From: Sphaerobacter thermophilus DSM 20745
GTDB lineage: Bacteria; Chloroflexota; Chloroflexia; Thermomicrobiales; Thermomicrobiaceae
Assembly: GCF_000024985.1 (NCBI RefSeq)
Contig: NC_013523.1
Coordinates: 2,356,001 to 2,420,000, forward strand
Length of the DNA: 64,000 nucleotides
Reading direction: 5' to 3'
Of the stretch, positions 50,847-59,919 are shown one piece after another; positions within the stretch are counted from its first letter, which is position 1; each line of letters opens with the position of its first letter. A program made the translations under genes and the position numbers. Under the pieces are notes generated by a model. The model was not told the DNA's origin. It saw nothing but the letters and a program-made list of their open reading frames with translations, and did not search any database.

Positions 50847-51096
50847 CTGTACTCCCTCCTCACACCCACCAATGGGCACAGTCGTGCCGCTGACTCAAAG
50901 CAACCGTGTGTGGGCGTGCCTGCGAGGCACAAGCCCTCGACGGCAAATCGCTCGCTGTAGTGATCGCACTGTGTGAAACTCGGCGGCCGCGAAACAGATA
51001 CAATCGTGACCGTGATGCGATAAGCATACACGGCAGCTTGACAGTCGGCAACGGCCTGCCGGATCGGGTGCCGGTAGCGGCCGGCAGACCGCGGCG

Positions 51097-51105
51097 TGCT
51101 ATACT
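51097..51105 (+). promoter_or_regulatory. Extended -10 promoter of ybaB
   Basis: TGCTATACT, an extended -10, about 40 nt before the ybaB start; no matching -35. A TTGACA lies further up (51039-51044), too far to pair. The 250 bases between livG and here hold no gene. Confidence 0.45.
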
Positions 51106-51144
51106 CACCTCACCAACCATCGCCGGGAGGCCAGGGAGCAAAGC

Positions 51145-51453
51145 ATGCAACCAAATATGAAGATGCTTCAGCAGATGCAAAACCGGCTGCTGAAGATGCA
51201 GCAGGAGTTGGAAGAGGCCACGGTCGAGGGCTCGGCCGGAGGCGGGGCGGTGCGCGTCGTGGTCAACGGCACGAGGTCGGTGAAGAGCGTCTCGATCGAC
51301 CCCGAGGCCGTGGATCCGGACGACATCGAGATCCTCGAGGACATGGTCCTGACCGCCATCAACGACGCCATGGCCAAGGCCGAGCAGCTTGCCGCCGAAA
51401 AGATGGGCGCCATCACCGGTGGTCTGAACCTGAACATTCCCGGGATCATGTAG
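51145..51453 (+). CDS. YbaB/EbfC nucleoid-associated protein
   Basis: A 102-residue DNA-binding protein that coats the nucleoid as a dimer. The pattern is standard: MKMLQQMQNRLLKMQQELEE helix, GGGAVRVVVNGTRSVKSVSI strands, DPDDIEILEDMVLTAINDA, and the C-terminal GLNLNIPGIM. RBS AGGGAG precedes ATG 51145. In most bacteria it sits between dnaX and recR; neither is here. Confidence 0.93.
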   Translation: MQPNMKMLQQMQNRLLKMQQELEEATVEGSAGGGAVRVVVNGTRSVKSVSIDPEAVDPDDIEILEDMVLTAINDAMAKAEQLAAEKMGAITGGLNLNIPGIM

Positions 51454-52026
51454 GCCCGAACGAGACCACACCCGCGCGTGGGTCCCCCGCCCATCCCTCG
51501 GCACCGCACAGGACCGGCTATTGGGTTATGGGATCCTGCGACGCGAGAGCTGTCGACTACCACGGGTTCCGCATTGTTTCCCGCGTTGAGCAACGGGTAA
51601 GCGGGGTTGGGAGGGCCGTGCTCCAACTCCGCTCACCCGCCCTGGTCCACTTACCCCCGACTGATCCACCACTTGCCCCCACGTCACGAAAGTCGCCAGG
51701 TGTCCCGCCCCTGGTGGAACGCGACCTGCATGGCTCACCGGGCGGACTGCTCGCGGCTAGGAAGGCGAGGCACGAATCGGTCCGTTTCGACCGACGCACG
51801 CATGCGAGCGAAGCAGGTCGGCCAGTCGCGCTACGGCGACCCAGTAGCGACAGAGCGACCCCGACGTTCCGACCCGCATCGTGGCTCGCGCCCCTGCCGG
51901 GAACAGGCCGGCTACACTGTAGCGGTTTCGTAAGCTCCCCCATGGGGAGTGTCACACCATTCGAATGCACGCGATCCATACTGGCATGTGCCGGGTCGGT
52001 TCGCCGGGGAAGGAGAGGGCCAGCCC
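51454..52026. other. Gene-free region
   Basis: About 570 bases in which no frame has a ribosome site, family pattern or even codon use; no repeat of the families seen elsewhere occurs either. TACACT (51911-51916) is a weak -10 candidate for the next gene. It might be a decayed gene, but I see nothing that shows it. Confidence 0.4.
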
Positions 52027-52266
52027 ATGGTTGACGAAGATCTGCGACATCGACTCCGAGAGACGAAGGGCTCCGAGGTCGGATCCTGCGATGTCTGTGG
52101 GCGGACCGTACCCCGGGCATCGCTGGTCGCGTTCTCGCGCGCTCATCCGGCTGTGGAACAGACCGAGGCAATCCTGGTCTGCCCTGAGTGCGCCGTCGGG
52201 ATCGAGCAGGGGGAGATTACCCTGGACGACCTCGAGGGCGAACCTCCTCTGACCCGCCTGATCTAG
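52027..52266 (+). CDS. Small zinc-ribbon-like hypothetical protein
   Basis: A 79-residue protein with two CxxC pairs (C21/C24 and C52/C55; CDVC and CPEC) that could bind zinc, and an acidic C-terminus. No named family. ATG 52027 is preceded by GGAAGGAG. It is followed by a strong hairpin terminator and stands alone, upstream of the LLM-class oxidoreductase. Confidence 0.75.
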   Translation: MVDEDLRHRLRETKGSEVGSCDVCGRTVPRASLVAFSRAHPAVEQTEAILVCPECAVGIEQGEITLDDLEGEPPLTRLI

Positions 52267-52297
52267 CCCCCCAGCGCGCCATCGCCGGCGCGCAGCC

Positions 52298-52349
52298 AGG
52301 TGGCTCTGACCCGCGAGGGTATCCGCCCATCGCGGTGACAGAGCCACCT
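52298..52349 (+). terminator. Long hairpin terminator
   Basis: AGGTGGCTCTG (52298-52308) pairs with CAGAGCCACCT (52339-52349); an inner CCGCGA/TCGCGG pair extends it. It is followed by GCGCTTTCC. It ends the zinc-ribbon gene. Confidence 0.6.
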
Positions 52350-52479
52350 GCGCTTTCCGGCCGCCCCGCTCGCCAACCGCGCCCGGATGCGCGATGATCG
52401 TCGCGACACGGCACGCGGGTGGCTCCGGCCGCGTGTGTCCGCCAGCGATTGAGGACCGACGACGAGGGGAGGTCACTTG

Positions 52480-53451
52480 GTGGTACAGCTCGGGATCATG
52501 ATCGAGGCCCAAGAGGGCCTGACCTGGGAACGCTGGGAGGCAATCATCGATGCAGCGGACCGGCTCGGATTCACCTGGCTCCGGCGCTCTGACCACCTGT
52601 TCTCGACGATCGCCTCGGGCGAGCGCGACTCGCTGGAACTGTGGCCGTCGCTGACGGTGGTGCCCGTGCGCAGCGAGCGCCTGCGCTTCGGCCAGATGGT
52701 GTCCCCCATCACCTGGCGCCACCCGGTGGAACTGGCGCGCAACGCGGCGGCACTCGACCGCCTCTCCGGCGGCCGATTCGATCTCGGCGTCGGCGCCGGG
52801 TGGAACGAGGTTGAGCACCGGGCCTTCGGCATCCCGTTCCCGCCGATCCGCGAGCGGTTCGACCGCCTCGACGAGGCGATCCAGGTCATTCAGCGACTGC
52901 ACACCGGCGAGCGAGTCAGCTTCGACGGCCGCTACTACCGGCTCGAGGACGCCATCTGCCGTCCGACCCCGGCGCGGCCGGGCGGGCCACGACTCGTCAT
53001 CGGCGGGAAGGGGCGGCGGTCGCTGCGGATCATCGCGACGTATGCCGACGAGTGGAACGTGACGAGCATGACGCCGCAGGACTACGAGGCGCTCCGTGCC
53101 GAGTTCGAGCGCGCTTGCGCCGACGTCCAGCGGGACCCGAACTCCGTCGAGCGCACGATCATGCTGGCCCACCTCGTGGGTCGCGATGAAGACGAGCTAC
53201 GCGAGCGCGCCCGCCGGATGCAGCAAGTCATCCCGTCGCTGCAAGAGGTGCCGGTCGAGGAGCTACCGGATCGCCTCCGCCAGCGCAACTGGCTCGTCGG
53301 CACCCCGGACGAGGTGATCGAGCGGATCAAGAGCTGGGAGGCGGTCGGCATCCAGGGGATCCTCCTACAGACGCTCGATCAGGAGGACATCCCCGCGCTG
53401 GAGCTGATCGCGAGCGAGATCATGCCCCGCGTCAGCACCGTCGACCACTAA
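52480..53451 (+). CDS. LLM-class flavin/F420-dependent oxidoreductase
   Basis: A 323-residue luciferase-like monooxygenase fold enzyme. Seen: LGFTWLRRSDHLF near the N-terminus, RLRFGQMVSPITWRHPVELARNAAALDRLSGGRFDLGVGAGW (given here in parts as the family's central signature), and VIGGKGRRSLRIIATYADEWN. These match the F420-dependent LLM group; whether F420 or FMN is used cannot be read. GTG 52480 is preferred (GAGGGGAGG 7 nt upstream) over TTG 52477. Monocistronic; substrate unknown. Confidence 0.87.
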   Translation: MVQLGIMIEAQEGLTWERWEAIIDAADRLGFTWLRRSDHLFSTIASGERDSLELWPSLTVVPVRSERLRFGQMVSPITWRHPVELARNAAALDRLSGGRFDLGVGAGWNEVEHRAFGIPFPPIRERFDRLDEAIQVIQRLHTGERVSFDGRYYRLEDAICRPTPARPGGPRLVIGGKGRRSLRIIATYADEWNVTSMTPQDYEALRAEFERACADVQRDPNSVERTIMLAHLVGRDEDELRERARRMQQVIPSLQEVPVEELPDRLRQRNWLVGTPDEVIERIKSWEAVGIQGILLQTLDQEDIPALELIASEIMPRVSTVDH

Positions 53452-54140
53452 TCCACCGCTCACTCGGCGGGGAGCAAGGCGTGAGCCTAGCCCACACACT
53501 GTGGCTACCGCACCCGGAGCCGCCTGCGGAACGCAGCGGGCGGCTCCCTACTTCGCAAGTCCGACGCCCTCTCGGTGAAACCGAAGAAGAAGAATAACAA
53601 CGCGGGGAAGCGGCGGGTGCGACCGCCGGATACCAAAGCGGCGGCCAGAGCCTCCGTACTCCAAGAATCCCGGGAGGCTTGGAGCCTCCCGAACACGATG
53701 GACCCGGCTGGTGCAACGTGCCCGGGACCGGCGGGGCATGGGACTCCGCGCCGTGGTGCGACGGACCCTACGCCGTGGTACGTGCCCGGGGGTACCCCCG
53801 GCTGACAAGAAAAAGCCGGCTGAAGACGGCTAGGAACGGTGAGCCAACCGGGTGGTGAGAGGATCCGCACACGCAGGCCAGGGCCCGGGGCTAAGGCCGC
53901 CGGTCCGAGAAGGCGAAGCCCACTGAAGGCGCTCCCGTATCCACCCGCGGGTGGAGCCGATCCGGCTTCCTGCCGGACGCAGCGTCCCTAGCCCCTTCAG
54001 TGGGCTTTTCGTTTTCAGCCCGGGGGTTTACCCCTGGCCACGAACCGGGCGCTGGGATCTTCACGCCACCCATCCCAGGCCCGCGCGAGCGCCCGAGAGC
54101 CCATCAAGTCGTCTACCCCACGCCGAGGGCTACCCGCCCC
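53452..54140. repeat. Gene-free region with a compound palindromic repeat island
   Basis: From about 53630 to 54045: AAAGCGGCGGCC (53635-53646) begins a decayed hairpin, GGGAGGCTTGGAGCCTCCC (53671-53689) is a perfect one, then GCCCGGGGGTACCCCCGGC (53781-53799), AAAGCCGGCTGAAGACGGCT (53813-53832), and AAGCCCACTGAAGGCG (53917-53932) facing AGCCCCTTCAGTGGGCTT (53990-54007), ending in a CCCGGGGGTTTACCCCTGG unit. Unit order follows the other islands. No gene. Confidence 0.65.
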
Positions 54141-55703
54141 CTACGCGTACTTGCTCTCCAGGTCCGCCAGCGCAGCTAGGGCGGCGTTGCGGCCGGGCGC
54201 GCCGAAGACGGCGCCGCCGGGCCAGGCGCCGGAGCCGCACAGGTACAGCCGCTCGACCGGCGACTCGTAGCCGGACCACCCCGGCACCGGGCGGAACGCG
54301 AACATCTGGTCCGGCGTGATTTCCCCGTGGAAGATGTTGCCGCCGGTGATGCCGATCGTCTCCTCGATGTCGGGCGGGCCCAGCACAACCATGTGCTCGA
54401 TCGCGTTCCAGATGTTCGGGGCGTATTCCGCCAGCGTGTCGATGATGTTCTTCCCGATCTCGTCGCGGCGGCTGTTCCAGTCTCCCTCGGCCAGCTTGTA
54501 GGGGGCGTACTGCACGAAGAGGGACATGATGTGCTTGCCGGGTGGGGCCAGCCCGTCCTCGGTCGCGCTCTGGATGTAGGCATCCATGAACGGCCGGGCC
54601 GACGGGCGGCCGTACTTGGCGTCGTCCGCTGCACGCTCCAGATAGTCGATCGAGGGATTGATCACGATGGCGCCGGTGTGCTGCGGGCCGATGTCGGTGC
54701 CGGGCATGGCGGTGAAATTCGGTAGCTCGCCCAGCCCCAGCAGCACCTTGACGACCGAGCCGTCGACCTTCATCGCCGCGATCGCGTCGACGAACCACGC
54801 GGGGAGGTGGCGCCGGTCCACCATGCGGAGGAAAGTTCGCTGCGGGTCGGCATTCGAGAGGATGACGTTGGCGGTGTAGCGGCGGCCGTCGGCCAGGCGC
54901 ACGCCGCGGGCCGCGCCGTCCTGGACATCCACCTCCACCACCTCGGCGTCGGTCAGGATCGTCACCCCGTGGTCGCGGCAGAAGCCGGCCAGGGCCGTGG
55001 CGATACTGCCCATCCCGCCGCGGACGAAGCCCCAGACGCCGGACTGGCCGCCGAGCTGCCCGAGCAGGTGGTGGAACTTGATGTACGCCGTGCCGGGCGA
55101 GCGGGGGCCAAGGCTGGTGCCGATGACGCCGCCGGTGGCGATCGGTGCCTTGACCTCTTCGCTCTCGAACCACTCGTCGAGCACCTCGGCGATGCTCTTC
55201 ATCAGCAGGGTGCGCAGGTCTTCCACGCCCTGGGGACCGTCGAAGGCGCGCTCCAGATCGGCCATCGTCGGGGCCGGGCCGAGCAGGAGCGGCCGCATGC
55301 GTGCGATGATGCGGTCCCACATGGCCCAGTAGTCGCCCCAGCGCTCGGCGTCGCGCCGCGAAAAGCGGGCGATCGACTCGCGCGTCCTGCGCTCGTCGAG
55401 GAACGTCATGAAGACGCGGCCGTCGGGGAAGGGAACGAAGTACTGCGGGTCGAACGGGCGGACATCGTACCCGTAGCGGACCATCTCGAGATCGCGGATG
55501 ACCTCGGGCAGGAGCAGGGAGCAGACGTAGGAGCAGGTGGAGAGGTGGTAACCGGGGAAGTGCTCCTCGGTCACGGTGGCGCCGCCGATGATGTGGCGCC
55601 GTTCCAGCGCCAGCACCCGTTTCCCGGCCCGGGCGAGGTATCCGGCGGCGATCAGCCCGTTGTGCCCGGTCCCGATGACGATCGCGTCGTAGTGCTCGAC
55701 CAT
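54141..55703 (-). CDS. CrtI-like FAD-dependent oxidoreductase (phytoene desaturase/PYROXD2 type)
   Basis: A 520-residue flavoprotein. The dinucleotide-binding motif AIVIGTGHNGLIAAGYLARA (about 7-26) and later VRGGMGSIATALAGFCRDHG, plus the C-terminal FAD-end motif LYLCGSGAWPGGAVFGAPGR, define the CrtI-like amine oxidase/desaturase family; the pattern is closer to PYROXD2-type than to carotenoid desaturases, and no crtB lies nearby. GGAGGGTGTC precedes ATG 55703. A terminator (55778-55807) separates it from actE upstream, so it has its own control. Confidence 0.87.
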   Translation of the reverse strand: MVEHYDAIVIGTGHNGLIAAGYLARAGKRVLALERRHIIGGATVTEEHFPGYHLSTCSYVCSLLLPEVIRDLEMVRYGYDVRPFDPQYFVPFPDGRVFMTFLDERRTRESIARFSRRDAERWGDYWAMWDRIIARMRPLLLGPAPTMADLERAFDGPQGVEDLRTLLMKSIAEVLDEWFESEEVKAPIATGGVIGTSLGPRSPGTAYIKFHHLLGQLGGQSGVWGFVRGGMGSIATALAGFCRDHGVTILTDAEVVEVDVQDGAARGVRLADGRRYTANVILSNADPQRTFLRMVDRRHLPAWFVDAIAAMKVDGSVVKVLLGLGELPNFTAMPGTDIGPQHTGAIVINPSIDYLERAADDAKYGRPSARPFMDAYIQSATEDGLAPPGKHIMSLFVQYAPYKLAEGDWNSRRDEIGKNIIDTLAEYAPNIWNAIEHMVVLGPPDIEETIGITGGNIFHGEITPDQMFAFRPVPGWSGYESPVERLYLCGSGAWPGGAVFGAPGRNAALAALADLESKYA

Positions 55704-55777
55704 GACACCCTCCTCGCATTCCCACCGCCGCGAGCGGTGATCAGGGCCAGCGCCGGATACAGCCGGGCCGAAGACAG

Positions 55778-55807
55778 GCGACGGAGGGCCGGGTGGCCCT
55801 CCGTCGC
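55778..55807 (-). terminator. Terminator of the alternative complex III operon
   Basis: A perfect 13-bp stem (GCGACGGAGGGCC 55778-55790 with 55795-55807) with a 4-nt loop, 30 bases past the actE stop; on the minus strand it is followed by TGTCTT. Confidence 0.7.
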
Positions 55808-55836
55808 GGATCGGCGAGGTGCGTTCCGGGTGCGGG

Positions 55837-56520
55837 CTACTGGCCCTGCAGTTCCCGGATGTGGATGACCAGCGCCCAGATCTCTTCCTGGGTCAGCAGG
55901 TTCCCGAACGGCGGCATGAACTCGCCATAGCCATTGGCGATCACGTGGTACAGCTCGCCGTCGGTCAGTTCCTTGGGCTGGCCGTCGACCGGCGACGGGT
56001 GCACCCGCTCCTGCAGGTTGGCCGGCAGCGGCTGGTTGTTCGCCTGGAAGATCAGCGCAGCCGCGATGCCGTCGCCGGCCCCCTCCGCGCCGTGGCAGAC
56101 GGCGCAGTTGACCGCATAGAGCTGGGCGCCCAACTGGCTGGTCTGCTCGTTGCGCTCCAGCGGGTTCTCCAGGTCAACCGCCTCCTCCGCCGTGTAGTCC
56201 GGCAGGGTGTTGAACAGGCCGGTCCCGGCGCTGGCAGCGCGCGCCATTTGCCCGTCGGTGCCGACGGCGCCGCCCACATTGACCGTCCCGCCCTTGTAGG
56301 CGATCGCGCTCGGCGGCGAGTCAAAGTTCGGCGGCTCCTGCGAGTGCCACATCTCGGTGTAGTGCATCTCGCTGAAGAAGTCGATCGGATAGGTGTTGGT
56401 CGAGTTGCAGGCTGCTACGGTCAGAGCCGCCACCATCAGCAGCGCGACGATCCCCACCCGGCGCACCAATCGGTGCCGGGCGCGCCCCCGTAGGGCAGGG
56501 TGGATGCCGCGGGAGATCAC
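55837..56520 (-). CDS. actE: Alternative complex III monoheme cytochrome c lipoprotein
   Basis: A 227-residue lipoprotein: a basic start, hydrophobic stretch and lipobox TVAAC (Cys 38), then a cytochrome c domain with one heme site CAVCH (C139-H143) and a likely Met ligand in EFMPPFGN. It would take electrons from the complex and pass them to a terminal oxidase or soluble carrier. Its start overlaps the DUF3341 gene stop by 4 bases (56517-56520). Last gene of the operon. Confidence 0.88.
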   Translation of the reverse strand: MISRGIHPALRGRARHRLVRRVGIVALLMVAALTVAACNSTNTYPIDFFSEMHYTEMWHSQEPPNFDSPPSAIAYKGGTVNVGGAVGTDGQMARAASAGTGLFNTLPDYTAEEAVDLENPLERNEQTSQLGAQLYAVNCAVCHGAEGAGDGIAAALIFQANNQPLPANLQERVHPSPVDGQPKELTDGELYHVIANGYGEFMPPFGNLLTQEEIWALVIHIRELQGQ

Positions 56521-57077
56521 GCGCGCGCTCCCTTCTGCTGCGGCGCCCGGGCCGGAGCCGGCACGCGGCGCTCCTCAAGGATGACGTCCTCGGCGCCGGC
56601 GCGGCGCATCGTGGCAGCCGCCTCGTCCGCCTTCTCTTCCGGCGCATGGACCAGGATCCCAATGTACCCTCTTGAGATCCGCGGATCCCACAGGCTGCTG
56701 CCGAGCCGCGGCAGGCGGGATTCGAAGAGCATCCCGATCACGGTGAAGATCACCGCAGCCAGCAGCGTCCCCTCGTACATGATGATGATCATCGGGGGGA
56801 TCGAGAAGAGCGGCTTACCGCCGGTGACCAGCGGATAGGCCATCTGCGTCGCCCCGGTGATCAGCAGGCCGACGGCGAAGCCGCAGGCGGCACCGACCAG
56901 CGGGAACAGGCCCAGCCGGTGCATCCCCGACTCCTCGCCGAAGGTGCCCTCCGGGTACGGTGCGTTGGTCAGCACCTCGAAGTCATCCCGCTTGTAACCC
57001 AGCTCGTTGAGGGCGTCGACGCCGGCGATCGCCGTGTCGAGGTCCTTGTAGACGCCGAGCACTCCCCTGACAGCCAT
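56517..57077 (-). CDS. actD: Alternative complex III subunit ActD (DUF3341)
   Basis: A 186-residue protein with two membrane helices (about 57-78 and 95-120) and soluble ends; the DUF3341 pattern is clear in the N-terminal GVLGVYKDLDTAIAGVDALNEL and the helix region GLFPLVGAACGFAVGL. It is the standard small membrane subunit of this complex. ATG 57077 follows an AGGAGCGGAG site; it overlaps actE by four bases. Confidence 0.9.
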   Translation of the reverse strand: MAVRGVLGVYKDLDTAIAGVDALNELGYKRDDFEVLTNAPYPEGTFGEESGMHRLGLFPLVGAACGFAVGLLITGATQMAYPLVTGGKPLFSIPPMIIIMYEGTLLAAVIFTVIGMLFESRLPRLGSSLWDPRISRGYIGILVHAPEEKADEAAATMRRAGAEDVILEERRVPAPARAPQQKGARA

Positions 57078-57098
57078 GGTCTTCTCTCCGCTCCTCGC

Positions 57099-58472
57099 CT
57101 AGAACTCGCGAACGATCGCCGGGACGGTCCGCTTCCCGACCTGGATCTCAGCCGCCAAGTGCTGGCCTTCCAGCTCGTCCCAAACCGGCACCGGAGGCAC
57201 GAGCTTGGCGAACAGCAACAGCAGGAACCCGACCAGGGCGAAGGACCCGACGACGAGCGTGATCTCCACTGGCCCCGGACGGTAGGGGAGCCAGGAGAAC
57301 GTCCACTGGTACTTGGCCTGCAAGCCGGGCACGACCAACCAGTACCGCTCAGCCCACATGCCGATGTTGACCATGATCGAGGTCCAGAACATCAGCTTGA
57401 TGTTGCGGCGGAACCGCCGGAAGGCCCAGATCGGCACCGGGATGAAGTAGCCGAAGATCCAGACGAACGCCAGCAGCAGCGGGTACGGCCACTCGAAGAA
57501 GCGGATGTGCATGATCGCATCGTCGGCGATGTCCTGCCGCCACAGGTCGAAGAAGATGTCGAGCAGGAAGAACCACATCCAGGTGGTGGCCACCACGACC
57601 AGCAGCCGGCCGATGGCATCGAAGTGCTCATGCCGGATGTAGTTGTCGAACTTGAACAGCCAGCGCATGAGCGCCATCAGCGTCACCACCGCCGACACGC
57701 CCGAGTGGACCGCACCGATAACGAAGTACGGCGCCCACACCGTCGAGTGCCACACCGGGTCGAGCGAGAAGGCGAAGTCCCAGGACACGATACTGTGCAC
57801 CGAGACGAAGATGGAGAGCATGATCGCCGCGAGCAGGAAGCCCGTGATGATCTGCATCTTCCACTGCCGCTCTTCGCCCTTGAAGCCAAGGGCCAGCACC
57901 CGGTAGAGGCTGTGCCGCCACCCGGTGGAGTGGTCGCGCAGCAGGGCAAAGTCGGGGATCGTCGTGATGTAGACGAACAGGATCGTACCGGTCAGGTACG
58001 TCATGATCGCGCTCGGGTCCATAACCAGCGCCGAGCGCACGTCCGGCCAGATCCCCCGCCAGAAGTCGTAGGGGAACGCCCAGTACAGCGTGCGCCACGG
58101 ACGCCCGGTGTGGATCACCGGGAAGAGCAGAGCCGTCATGAGGCTGAACATGGTCATGACCTCAGCGGCCCGCGTCACCGGCCGGCGCCACTCCGCCTGG
58201 GTCAGGCGCAGGATGGCGGAGATCATCACGCCAGCGTGGCTGATACCGATCCAGAACACGAAGTTCACGATCATGAAGCCCCAGAAGGCAGCTCGGTTCA
58301 GCCCGGTGACGCCGATCCCCCAGTAGAACATCCAGGCGACCGCGAACAGGAAGGCGGTAAGGATGGTCCCCAGGACGATGAACCCGACCCAGTTCATCAT
58401 CGAGGTCTGCGTGACCGGCCGGAGTAGGTCACGGATGATTCGTTCGTCGCTGAAGCTATGTCGCTCCTGCAT
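57099..58472 (-). CDS. actC: Alternative complex III quinone-binding membrane subunit ActC (NrfD family)
   Basis: A 457-residue NrfD/PsrC-type protein with about ten helices. The NrfD pattern is seen in AAFWGFMIVNFVFWIGISHAG, then RLTQAEWRRPVTRAAEVMT and FPVIHTGRPWRTLYW. This subunit is expected to bind quinol and link it to the iron-sulfur subunit. It lies 21 bases upstream of actD and 27 bases downstream of a second NrfD-type gene. Its C-terminus (about 420-457) is soluble. Confidence 0.9.
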   Translation of the reverse strand: MQERHSFSDERIIRDLLRPVTQTSMMNWVGFIVLGTILTAFLFAVAWMFYWGIGVTGLNRAAFWGFMIVNFVFWIGISHAGVMISAILRLTQAEWRRPVTRAAEVMTMFSLMTALLFPVIHTGRPWRTLYWAFPYDFWRGIWPDVRSALVMDPSAIMTYLTGTILFVYITTIPDFALLRDHSTGWRHSLYRVLALGFKGEERQWKMQIITGFLLAAIMLSIFVSVHSIVSWDFAFSLDPVWHSTVWAPYFVIGAVHSGVSAVVTLMALMRWLFKFDNYIRHEHFDAIGRLLVVVATTWMWFFLLDIFFDLWRQDIADDAIMHIRFFEWPYPLLLAFVWIFGYFIPVPIWAFRRFRRNIKLMFWTSIMVNIGMWAERYWLVVPGLQAKYQWTFSWLPYRPGPVEITLVVGSFALVGFLLLLFAKLVPPVPVWDELEGQHLAAEIQVGKRTVPAIVREF

Positions 58473-58499
58473 GGTCCCTCCACACGTCCCTTTCCGGCC

Positions 58500-59894
58500 T
58501 TAGTCCGGCTTCCCGATCACGACGACCTCGGTCTTGTGGAACGGCTTCTTCGCGCGGAGCCAGAGGCCGCCAGTGACTTCCCAGATCGACGGGTAGGGGA
58601 CGAATCTGAGCGCCAGCAGCCCGAGGCAGACAGCCCCACCGATCAGGCCGACAAGGATCAGAATGTCCAGCACCCCCGGCACGTACGCCGGCGGGATCAC
58701 CGTCAACTCGCCCTCATAGATGTTGTTGGGCGAGAAGCTGGCCGAGTACAGGCGGATCTGCTCGAAGACCTGCCCCACCAGCACCAGCGCACCGACCACG
58801 ATCGGGCCCACGACCCCGGCCCGGATCCGGTTCCAGAGGAGGACCGTCAGCGGCGCCAGGAACATCAGGGCAAAGGCGACGGCGAACGGCACGAAGTAGG
58901 TGTCGAAGTAGAGCAGTCTGAGCAGCGCCGTCTCGCGTGGCGTCCGGCCGTACCACCAGATGATGAACTCGGTCCAGTGGAAGTAGAACCAGAGCAAGCC
59001 GAGCGCCAGTTGCAGCTTACCGAGCGCGAAGAACTGCTCCTTGTGCAGGTAGTCGCGCGCTCCGCCCCAGACCCGCATCACGCCGGCGGTCACCAGCGTC
59101 AGGGCGACGCCCGACTCGAACGCCTGCACCGTGTAGGTCGCCGGGAAGATCGCGCTGTTGTTGCCCGGGATCAGCGCCAGAATGAAGTCGGCGGAGATCA
59201 GGGTCATCGTCCCGACATACAGGAGGACGTAGAGCGCGCCGAAGTAGGCCACAGCGCGGTCGACCGTGCGCCACTCCTGGGTGCTGCCGCGGAAGCCGCG
59301 CGCCAGCCGCGCGAAGCGCCCGTTGAGGTTGCCGTCCACTTGGTCGCGCACGATCGCCATGTCGGGCCGCGCCGCCGTGTAGAGGAAGGCATAGCCGCAG
59401 ATGACCAGGGCGATCATCATGAGGCTATCCCACAGCCAGGGCGCGCCCCACCAGCCGAACCAGAGGGACGGCCGCCCCTCGGTGTTGGGCAGCAGCGCGA
59501 CCAGGAGGAAGAAGAGGATCAGCGGCACGATCATCGCCGCGGCCCACAGCTCCGCCAGCCGGTTCACCGGCCGGCGCCAGTGGCCGCGCACCAACCGGGT
59601 CGCGACCGAGACACAGGGGGCCGCACCGACGGTCGACATCAAGAAGCCGAAGGTGACGGCGACGTAGGTCCAGGGCTGCCGCTCACCCCAGCCGGAGAGA
59701 ACCGGGCCGGCGATGAGCGCCACCACGCCGACCACCCCGAGGATGGCCGTGATGATGAGCAACAGCCGGTAGGTCGACCCGGCAGCGCGGATCCGCTGCA
59801 GCCCGTCGCTGACGATCTGCTGGGGAGGTAGCTCCCACACGCGGGGGAGCGAACGATGATGCCCGTTGTGCGCCGTGATTTCGTGTGACGCCAT
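58500..59894 (-). CDS. Second NrfD-family membrane subunit of the operon
   Basis: A 464-residue protein with nine or ten helices and a NrfD-like core (LVRGHWRRPVNRLAELWAAA; YAFLYTAARPDMAIVRD; GSTQEWRTVDRAVAYFGALY), related to ActC but clearly different. It sits where actC usually follows actB, so it may be the true partner of B2, with the next gene an additional copy; the classic ActF pattern was not seen in either. ATG 59894 is chosen over the longer frame, whose extra residues overlap the iron-sulfur gene. It lies 25 bases after that gene's stop. Confidence 0.85.
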   Translation of the reverse strand: MASHEITAHNGHHRSLPRVWELPPQQIVSDGLQRIRAAGSTYRLLLIITAILGVVGVVALIAGPVLSGWGERQPWTYVAVTFGFLMSTVGAAPCVSVATRLVRGHWRRPVNRLAELWAAAMIVPLILFFLLVALLPNTEGRPSLWFGWWGAPWLWDSLMMIALVICGYAFLYTAARPDMAIVRDQVDGNLNGRFARLARGFRGSTQEWRTVDRAVAYFGALYVLLYVGTMTLISADFILALIPGNNSAIFPATYTVQAFESGVALTLVTAGVMRVWGGARDYLHKEQFFALGKLQLALGLLWFYFHWTEFIIWWYGRTPRETALLRLLYFDTYFVPFAVAFALMFLAPLTVLLWNRIRAGVVGPIVVGALVLVGQVFEQIRLYSASFSPNNIYEGELTVIPPAYVPGVLDILILVGLIGGAVCLGLLALRFVPYPSIWEVTGGLWLRAKKPFHKTEVVVIGKPD

Positions 59895-59919
59895 GGCTTT
59901 CCGTCCAGTCCCTCTCTGA

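Noticed and set aside
56919-58427. 502-codon plus-strand frame over actD and actC
   Set aside because: Antisense to conserved membrane subunits; composition (Glu, Asp, His, Arg, Gln runs) is typical of such shadows.
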